From an uncultured Steroidobacteraceae bacterium (GTDB lineage: Bacteria > Pseudomonadota > Gammaproteobacteria > Steroidobacterales > Steroidobacteraceae): a DNA stretch of 8,160 nt. The stretch covers positions 1 through 8,160 of the forward strand of contig CATPBM010000024.1 in assembly GCA_955652625.1 (NCBI GenBank), given 5' to 3'. Of this stretch, positions 1-6,547 are shown in pieces. How positions within the stretch are numbered: the stretch's first letter is position 1; every line of letters begins with the position of its first letter. The notes under the pieces are model-generated. The model saw nothing but the letters and a program-made list of their open reading frames with translations, did not search any database and had not been told where the DNA came from. The position numbers and the translations under genes were made by a program.

Positions 1-1
1 C

Positions 2-601
2 ACCATCGACGGCTACGGCTTCTTTCCGGATGTGAAGTTTCACGACCCGGCTGAGGCGCAGAAGCGCTACCTGATCGATTTCTGGGTGGCGCCTGCCGAT
101 GGACAGCTCAAGGTCCAGGAAATCCGCATCTACAAGGAACCCATCAAGAGCGAGGGCTCCTGGACGCTGACGGCACGCTCTCCAGTGCCCTGGTGGTGGA
201 TCCCCGCCTCCGAGCACCCCGGCCACGTCGCCAACAAGCGCGGCTGGGAGGTGATGTCGGCGGTCGAACAGGGCGCGCTCGCCGAGGCGGCGAAGAACCA
301 CGGCGTGTTCAAGCTCAAGGATGACAAGACCGGCAAGGTGCTGGATCTTGAGTTCATCGACACCCACCAGCCGATCCGGCAGCTCGATGACAACGGGCAT
401 TACTTCGCGTGTACCGACTTTCGCGCGGTCGGCACCAAGGACCAGGTCTACGACATCGACTTCTGGATCCACGACAAGGACGGCAAGATGACCATCGAGC
501 AGACCCGGGTGCACAAGGTGCCGGAGCTCAAGGACGGTCAGTGGGTGCAGGTGCCGCGCTATGACTGGAAAGATCTCGGCAACTCGCACGTGGTTCCCTG
601 A
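2..601 (+). CDS. Hypothetical protein with two tandem copies of one domain (5' partial)
   Basis: The frame is open to the left edge, so the start lies outside. A GTG at 32 is in frame, but the codons before it (TIDGYGFFPD) continue the domain, so it is probably not the start. The stop is TGA at 599-601. I do not recognise the family. The visible 199 residues hold two related units. Each has a Gly/Tyr/Phe stretch (DGYGFFPDVKF; DNGHYFACTDF), then an aromatic motif (YLIDFWV near 68-88; YDIDFWI near 449-469), then a charged strand-like part ending in KEP or KVP. The motifs are 127 residues apart. Between them are a Trp-rich segment (PWWWIP) and a helical stretch. No membrane span is visible; a signal peptide could lie upstream of the edge. 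It is the only plus-strand gene, and its last 74 bases overlap the tail of the minus-strand gene. A periplasmic partner of the alcohol-oxidation locus is possible, but that rests on position only. Confidence 0.8.
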   Translation, partial: TIDGYGFFPDVKFHDPAEAQKRYLIDFWVAPADGQLKVQEIRIYKEPIKSEGSWTLTARSPVPWWWIPASEHPGHVANKRGWEVMSAVEQGALAEAAKNHGVFKLKDDKTGKVLDLEFIDTHQPIRQLDDNGHYFACTDFRAVGTKDQVYDIDFWIHDKDGKMTIEQTRVHKVPELKDGQWVQVPRYDWKDLGNSHVVP

Positions 602-974
602 CCCCGCTGGTGCCGCGGCGCAGCCATTGCGCCCGCGCCCGCTCGAGAAAGGCGTGGGGGGCTTCGAGAAAAAACACCAGGGACGTCGCACTCGAGAAGC
701 AGTACAGCTGGCCGGCATCCGGATCGACCCAGTTGATGGAGCAATCTGCTTCGATCCTGACCCCGGCGGCAAGACCGACGGGATCGTGGTTGCCGAACTC
801 CCCGTGCATCGTACCTGGCGGCGGTACCACCGCCTTCCAGATTCCGCCGTTTGTCGGAGCCGATAAGCGCTCCACGTGCCCGGAGCCCTCGTCGGCGGCC
901 GCGGCGGCTGTGCAGATCGCGCAGGGACTGGCAAATGTCACTGCCATCGCGAGCAGCAACGCTCTCTGGCCCAT
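528..974 (-). CDS. Small secreted YHS-like domain protein
   Basis: This 148-residue protein starts at ATG 972-974, three bases after the stop of the beta-propeller gene, so it is probably translationally coupled to it. Residues 1-27 look like a signal peptide (hydrophobic core ALLLAMAVTF, then an Ala-rich cleavage region). The body resembles a YHS domain: DPVGLAAGV at 64-72, LYCFSS at 90-95, and FFLEAPHAFLERA at 101-113, matching the usual order DPVCGM, YYFCS, F..P..F. The Cys of DPVCGM is Gly here and the second Cys of the CxxC-like turn is absent. Mature-region cysteines are Cys78, Cys92 and Cys132. Canonical YHS domains are often linked to metal binding or metal transporters; whether this one binds metal is unknown. 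The last 30 or so residues are Arg/Pro-rich and low in complexity, and this part overlaps the plus-strand gene, so the natural C-terminus may be variable. The signal peptide and domain pattern make a real gene likely. Confidence 0.7.
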   Translation of the reverse strand: MGQRALLLAMAVTFASPCAICTAAAAADEGSGHVERLSAPTNGGIWKAVVPPPGTMHGEFGNHDPVGLAAGVRIEADCSINWVDPDAGQLYCFSSATSLVFFLEAPHAFLERARAQWLRRGTSGVREPRASCRDLSSHSAAPAPTDRP

Positions 975-977
975 TGC

Positions 978-2021
978 CTATTCAGCCGCTGGCGCCGACA
1001 CGACGCCCCAGGGACTGCCTCCGACTGCGATTCTGGCGTCGACGTGACCTGACTTCAGATCGACGACGGAGACATCGCCCGAGGGTCCGTTGGCGGTGTA
1101 CGCCTTGGCTCCGTCGCGGCTCAAAGCCACACCCCAGGGACGCTGTCCGACCTTATCAATGGTGCGCACGATCCGGCCGGTTTCCGCGTCGACCTCCAGC
1201 AGCGCGCCGAATCGCCCGGTCGTGACGTACAGCAGCCGCCCGTCCGTGGACGCGATGCCCATTGGACGCACGACCTTGGGGTCGCCGAGCGCGATGGTCT
1301 TCAGGACCTTGTAGTCATCGGTGCTGAAGACCGTGAGCCCCGCGCCGAATTCGTCGGTCGCGTAGCCGCGGTGGGCGTGGCTCGCGAGCAGGATGGAGCG
1401 CGGGCGCTTCCCGGTCGGGATGTTCGCGAGGACCTTCATGCTTTGTGCATCGACCACGTAGATGGCGTTGGCGGTCTCGCAGGCGACGTATACGCGGTGA
1501 TCGTCCCGGCTGACCGCCACGCCTTCCGGCTCCGATCCCACAGCCACGGTAGCGCGCAGAGTGCCTGTGGTCAGATCGATGGCCGACAGCCCGCCGGTGT
1601 CCTCGTTGGATACGTACAGGGTCTTGCCGTCGTGCGACAGCGCAAAGGTCTCCGGATCCGCGCCGCTCGGGTAGGTGCTGATGAGCTTCTGCGACTTGAG
1701 GTCGACCACGCCGATGCCGTCGTAGCGCCGATCCGGCGGCGGCAGCTTCGATTCATCCACGTTCGGGCCGCCGATCGGCGAGCCCGACAGCGCCACGTAC
1801 GCCCGGCGGTGATCGAGCGAGAGCTGCAGGCCGCGCGGGCGCTTGCCCACGGCGATGCGCGCCACGACGCGCGCCTCCCGTGGGTCAACGATCACCACGT
1901 TGCCGCCGCGCTCATCGGAAACGTACAGCCGTTCTGCAGGGCGCGCCGCGTTGTCGGCGCGGGCTGCCAGCACCGCCAGGGCGCCCAGCACGGCCCAGCA
2001 AACCGAAGATGTCTTGCTCAT
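978..2021 (-). CDS. YVTN-type beta-propeller protein, PQQ-catabolism associated
   Basis: A 347-residue secreted beta-propeller. The start is ATG 2019-2021, with AGGA a few bases upstream and a signal peptide over residues 1-22 (hydrophobic VCWAVLGALAVLAA). The frame stays open much further upstream, but that stretch is the dehydrogenase gene read out of frame. About seven blades repeat the YVTN pattern: RLYVSDERGGNVVIVD (31-46), AYVALSG (74-80), LYVSNEDTGGLSAIDL (135-150), VYVACETANAIYVVD (177-191), GYATDEFGAGLTVF (219-232), LYVTTGRFGALLEVD (264-278) and AYTANGPSGDVSVVD (307-321). Most are followed by a strand and a G..P.G turn. The size and seven blades fit the beta-propeller family annotated as associated with PQQ-dependent alcohol catabolism. 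Its biochemical role is not established; a scaffold or protein-binding role in the periplasm is usually supposed. It follows the dehydrogenase gene after 119 bases and is coupled to the YHS-like gene. Confidence 0.88.
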   Translation of the reverse strand: MSKTSSVCWAVLGALAVLAARADNAARPAERLYVSDERGGNVVIVDPREARVVARIAVGKRPRGLQLSLDHRRAYVALSGSPIGGPNVDESKLPPPDRRYDGIGVVDLKSQKLISTYPSGADPETFALSHDGKTLYVSNEDTGGLSAIDLTTGTLRATVAVGSEPEGVAVSRDDHRVYVACETANAIYVVDAQSMKVLANIPTGKRPRSILLASHAHRGYATDEFGAGLTVFSTDDYKVLKTIALGDPKVVRPMGIASTDGRLLYVTTGRFGALLEVDAETGRIVRTIDKVGQRPWGVALSRDGAKAYTANGPSGDVSVVDLKSGHVDARIAVGGSPWGVVSAPAAE

Positions 2022-2112
2022 TGGAGGATCCTGCCTCGCATGAGGCGCTCGGACAAAGGTATCACTGTGCCGCGTGCGCCTCGGGGCAGGGCCTGAAGAG
2101 CAGCCGCCGTCC

Positions 2113-2142
2113 AGCCGCCGCGCCAGGTTTCCGGGGCGGCTC
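2113..2142 (-). other. Possible hairpin at the 3' end of the class III dehydrogenase gene
   Basis: Arms AGCCGCC (2113-2119) and GGCGGCT (2136-2142) are perfectly complementary. The 16-base loop itself has partial complementarity (CCAGG against CCGG). The hairpin overlaps the dehydrogenase stop codon on the minus strand. No T-run follows, so it is not a standard intrinsic terminator. It might protect the 3' end of the upstream message or weaken read-through into the propeller gene. A 9-base direct repeat CAGCCGCCG (2101-2109 and 2112-2120) gives an alternative arm. In GC-rich DNA such structures also arise by chance. Confidence 0.3.
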
Positions 2143-3250
2143 AGTACAAGACTACGCTCCTGATGGAGGTGCCGGCATGCATGAGATCGAAAGCATCGTT
2201 GATCTTGTCCAGCGGCATGGTGTGCGTGATCAGCGGGTCGATTGCGATCTTCTTGTCCATGTACCAGTCGACGATCTTCGGCACGTCGGTGCGGCCGCGC
2301 GCGCCGCCGAACGCGGTGCCCTTCCACACGCGCCCGGTCACCAGCTGAAACGGCCGCGTCTGAATTTCCTGGCCGGCGCCGGCGACGCCGATGATTACCG
2401 ACACGCCCCAGCCGCGATGACAGCATTCCAGCGCCTGGCGCATCAGCTTGACGTTGCCGACGCACTCGAAGCTGTAGTCCGCGCCGCCGTCGGTAAGCGC
2501 AACGAGGTGCGCCACCAGGTCCCCGTCCACTTCCTTGGGGTTGACGAAGTGCGTCAGGCCGAACTTCTCGGCGAGCGTCTTGCGATTGGGATTCAGGTCG
2601 ACGCCGATGATCTTGTTGGCCCCCGCAAGGCGCGCGCCCTGGATCACGTTGAGGCCAATGCCGCCCAGGCCAAACACCACGACGTTGGCGCCCGGCTCGA
2701 CCTTGGCGGTATTGATCACCGCGCCGATACCGGTGGTAACTCCGCACCCGATGTAGCAGACCTTGTCGAACGGGGCGTCCTCGCGGATCTTCGCCACCGC
2801 GATCTCCGGCAGCACGGTGAAGTTGGAGAAGGTCGAGCAGCCCATGTAGTGGTAGACCTTGTCCCCGCCGATCGAGAAGCGAGTGGTGCCGTCGGGCATC
2901 ACGCCCTTGCCCTGGGTCGCGCGGATCGCAGTACAGAGGTTGGTCTTGCGCGACAGGCAGCTCTTGCACTGGCGGCACTCGGGTGTGTAGAGCGGAATGA
3001 CGTGCTCGCCCTTCTTCACCGAGGTGACACCCGCGCCCACGTCCACCACGATGCCCGCGCCCTCGTGGCCCAGGATCGAAGGGAAGAGGCCCTCCGGGTC
3101 ACCGCCCGAACGGGTGAACTCGTCGGTGTGACAGATGCCGGTCGCCTTGAGCTCCACCAGGACCTCGCCGGCCTTGGGGCCATCGAGATCCACGGTCACG
3201 ATTTCAAGCGGTTTTCCTGCAGCATAGGCGATCGCGGCACGAGTTTTCAT
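2141..3250 (-). CDS. frmA: S-(hydroxymethyl)glutathione dehydrogenase / class III alcohol dehydrogenase
   Basis: Cytoplasmic enzyme that oxidises S-hydroxymethylglutathione (the formaldehyde-glutathione adduct) to S-formylglutathione with NAD+. The 369 residues match the family length and align throughout with class III zinc-dependent alcohol dehydrogenases. Visible features: catalytic zinc ligands Cys40 (TGICHTD), His62 (GHEGAG) and Cys169 (GCGVTTG); structural zinc ligands Cys92, Cys95, Cys98 and Cys106; Rossmann motif GLGGIG at 194-199 with Asp218 for NAD preference; and Arg110 in IRATQGKG, equivalent to the Arg115 typical of class III enzymes. The C-terminal signature [12 protein letters not shown] and the segment [19 protein letters not shown] are intact. 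The start is ATG 3248-3250, where homology begins, with GGGGA about 10 bases upstream. A longer in-frame start at 3325 would only add non-homologous residues. It lies 84 bases downstream of gfa, the preceding pathway step. No S-formylglutathione hydrolase gene is in the window. Also called flhA or adhC in methylotrophs. Confidence 0.96.
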   Translation of the reverse strand: MKTRAAIAYAAGKPLEIVTVDLDGPKAGEVLVELKATGICHTDEFTRSGGDPEGLFPSILGHEGAGIVVDVGAGVTSVKKGEHVIPLYTPECRQCKSCLSRKTNLCTAIRATQGKGVMPDGTTRFSIGGDKVYHYMGCSTFSNFTVLPEIAVAKIREDAPFDKVCYIGCGVTTGIGAVINTAKVEPGANVVVFGLGGIGLNVIQGARLAGANKIIGVDLNPNRKTLAEKFGLTHFVNPKEVDGDLVAHLVALTDGGADYSFECVGNVKLMRQALECCHRGWGVSVIIGVAGAGQEIQTRPFQLVTGRVWKGTAFGGARGRTDVPKIVDWYMDKKIAIDPLITHTMPLDKINDAFDLMHAGTSIRSVVLY

Positions 3251-3294
3251 GGCTGATAGTTCCCCAACTCGGAAGCGGTTACGGTCCGAAGCGC

Positions 3295-3316
3295 GGCCCC
3301 GCGCGAACGCGGGGCC
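3295..3316 (-). promoter_or_regulatory. Strong intercistronic hairpin between gfa and frmA
   Basis: Two perfectly complementary 9-base arms, GGCCCCGCG (3295-3303) and CGCGGGGCC (3308-3316), enclose a 4-base loop that reads UUCG in the minus-strand transcript. All 9 pairs are G-C. It sits about 18 bases after the gfa stop and 44 bases before the frmA start. No T-run follows, so a standard intrinsic terminator is unlikely. It is better placed as an mRNA stabiliser or processing site, or as a partial attenuator that sets the gfa to frmA ratio. The structure is seen directly; the function is inferred. Confidence 0.55.
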
Positions 3317-3334
3317 CTGGAACACAGCGATTGT

Positions 3335-3907
3335 CTACGCCGCCAGTACGCCCTTGGCTTTCGCCGCATGGGTCGCAATCAGATCCATCAGTGCCGGCGA
3401 GAGGCAGTCATATGGTTCGAGCTTCAGCTCCTTCAGGCGTGCACGCACCGCCCCCATCTGGTCGGGCTTGGTGCCCGCTTCGATGATCGACGAGACAAAG
3501 GCTGCAAACTGCGGAGCCTCCCAGCCGCTGTCCTTCGACAGCTCCACATGGAAGAAATCGAACCCGTAGAACGGGTGCGACTTGTTCTCGATGCGGCCGT
3601 ACATGTGCACGCCGCAGCCGCTGCAGGCATGGCGCTGGATCGGCGCCTTCTCATCGACGATCCTGAGCTTGTCGGCGTTCGCGGTCACCGAGACCTTGTC
3701 CCGGCCCGCCACGCCGACGAGCGAGAACAAGGCGCCCTGCGGCTTCCAGCACTTGGTGCAGCCGCAGACGTGATTGAAAGCCACATTCGACGCGACGCGA
3801 ACGGTCACGGGATTGCTGGTGCACTTGCAGGTGAGTGTGCCGCCGGCGAAGCCCGGCGTGCCCTGCTTGACGCCCTGATCAACCAGCGGGTGAATCTTGA
3901 TTGCCAT
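3335..3907 (-). CDS. gfa: S-(hydroxymethyl)glutathione synthase (glutathione-dependent formaldehyde-activating enzyme)
   Basis: Accelerates condensation of formaldehyde with glutathione to S-hydroxymethylglutathione, the substrate of the next gene's product. The 190 residues match the usual length of the Gfa family. Its zinc-binding cysteines are all present: Cys27 and Cys29 (TCKC), Cys48, Cys50 and Cys53 (CGCTKC), and Cys95 and Cys98 (CSGCG). Their spacing parallels that known for the Paracoccus enzyme. Other family-like segments are [36 protein letters not shown] and [11 protein letters not shown]. The start is ATG 3905-3907, with AGGA five bases upstream, and the gene begins 27 bases after the regulator's stop, so the two are probably co-transcribed. 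The related short CENP-V/Gfa-like proteins lack this full length and context, so the assignment is firm. Whether the enzyme is needed for catalysis or mainly binds glutathione is debated for the family. Confidence 0.95.
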   Translation of the reverse strand: MAIKIHPLVDQGVKQGTPGFAGGTLTCKCTSNPVTVRVASNVAFNHVCGCTKCWKPQGALFSLVGVAGRDKVSVTANADKLRIVDEKAPIQRHACSGCGVHMYGRIENKSHPFYGFDFFHVELSKDSGWEAPQFAAFVSSIIEAGTKPDQMGAVRARLKELKLEPYDCLSPALMDLIATHAAKAKGVLAA

Positions 3908-3934
3908 GGTAGTCCTGCCTCGGCTCTGGGTTGC

Positions 3935-5932
<1,998 letters not shown>

Positions 5933-5938
5933 AATCAG

Positions 5939-5948
5939 TCCCCCCTTC
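5939..5948 (-). promoter_or_regulatory. Ribosome binding site that decides the regulator start
   Basis: On the minus strand GAAGGGGGGA lies seven bases before ATG 5930-5932. It is the strongest Shine-Dalgarno-like purine run in the window and favours this start over the upstream GTG at 5974. A second ATG follows directly at 5927-5929 and could also be used. Confidence 0.6.
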
Positions 5949-5955
5949 AACTGAT

Positions 5956-5968
5956 CGTCACGCTGACG
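5956..5968 (-). repeat. Short perfect inverted repeat upstream of the regulator gene
   Basis: CGTCA and TGACG arms with a 3-base spacer lie in the 38-base gap between the cytochrome stop and the regulator start, just upstream of the ribosome binding site. They could be an operator for autoregulation or a small mRNA hairpin. Five-base arms are short enough to occur by chance. Confidence 0.25.
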
Positions 5969-5970
5969 GC

Positions 5971-6513
5971 TCACTTACCTCCGCAACCGAATTTGCACTC
6001 CGGCGCGCCGTGGTAGTTGGACCGCACGAACGCAAGGATGCGCCACAAATCGTCATCCGTCTGCACTACCTGCCCCATGGGGGGCATCGGGCCTACGACG
6101 TTCTCCATGTCCTTGCGGCTGTAGCCCTTGTCCTGCAATACCTGGGTGCCGTAGGCAACCAGCCTGAAGAGCGTGTCGTCGTCGCCGTCGTAGACCCATA
6201 CGTCGTTGGTAAGGGGCGGGCAGATGCCCCCGCCGCCGTTGCCGCCGTGACAGCCGTTGCAGCCGTAGCGCAGGTATACCTTGCTTCCGGAGTCGACGAC
6301 CGCCGCGTCGCTGTCCTGGTAGGGACTCTTCAGTGTCCCCTGCGGCGCGGAGTCCGCGCGTTGCACCGGGGTCATGGTGCTGCCTGCGGGTGCCGGCGAA
6401 GCTTGCGCTGCCGCCTGGGCGCCGGAAGCCGCAGCCGGCGGCTGTTGCTGCGCATGGATGAACGACGACGCCAGTCCTGCCAGGCAAACGATCAATGCTG
6501 TCTTGCGCACCAC
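5971..6513 (-). CDS. Secreted monohaem cytochrome c of the methanol/alcohol oxidation type
   Basis: A periplasmic electron carrier, probably accepting electrons from a PQQ dehydrogenase. From GTG 6511-6513 the protein has 180 residues: a signal peptide (MVRKTALIVCLAGLASSFIHA, cleavage near residue 21), an Ala/Pro/Gln-rich linker (22-60) and one haem domain. The haem motif is CNGCH (85-89), and the axial Met is Met143 or Met146 in GPMPPMG. The segment GICPPLTNDVWVYDGDDDTLFRL resembles cytochromes found with methanol dehydrogenases (the four-Cys methanol-metabolism-related type, or PedF/XoxG-like). The mature protein has three extra cysteines: Cys98, Cys173 and Cys177, the last two in a CKFGC tail. 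An ATG at 6576 is in frame and would overlap the upstream gene by 29 bases, but it would put 21 charged residues before the signal peptide. AGGA lies 10 bases before the GTG. The gap to the upstream gene is 34 bases, so they probably share an operon. Confidence 0.87.
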   Translation of the reverse strand: MVRKTALIVCLAGLASSFIHAQQQPPAAASGAQAAAQASPAPAGSTMTPVQRADSAPQGTLKSPYQDSDAAVVDSGSKVYLRYGCNGCHGGNGGGGICPPLTNDVWVYDGDDDTLFRLVAYGTQVLQDKGYSRKDMENVVGPMPPMGQVVQTDDDLWRILAFVRSNYHGAPECKFGCGGK

Positions 6514-6547
6514 GTCTCGATTGTCCTGCCGTTCAACGACGTCCCTC

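Noticed and set aside
602..660. Terminator for the plus-strand gene
   Set aside because: Small GC palindromes occur after the stop, but there is no stable stem followed by a T-run.
2055..2080. Possible sigma-54 promoter upstream of the beta-propeller gene (CGGCACAGTGATACCTTTG on the minus strand)
   Set aside because: The -24 GG is present, but at the correct spacing the -12 dinucleotide is CC, not GC, so it fails the invariant positions.
2022..2978. Long N-terminal extension of the beta-propeller frame
   Set aside because: The extension is the dehydrogenase gene read out of frame and has biased composition. A signal peptide and ribosome binding site mark the start at 2021.
1880..3256. 458-codon plus-strand open frame opposite the dehydrogenase and propeller start
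   Set aside because: It is antisense to a clear class III alcohol dehydrogenase. Its translation is low-complexity Arg/Ala/His-rich with no domain. Long antisense frames are expected in GC-rich coding DNA.
3251..3325. N-terminal extension of the class III dehydrogenase to an in-frame start at 3325
   Set aside because: The added residues have no similarity to the family and would run through the intercistronic hairpin. The ATG at 3250 matches the usual N-terminus.
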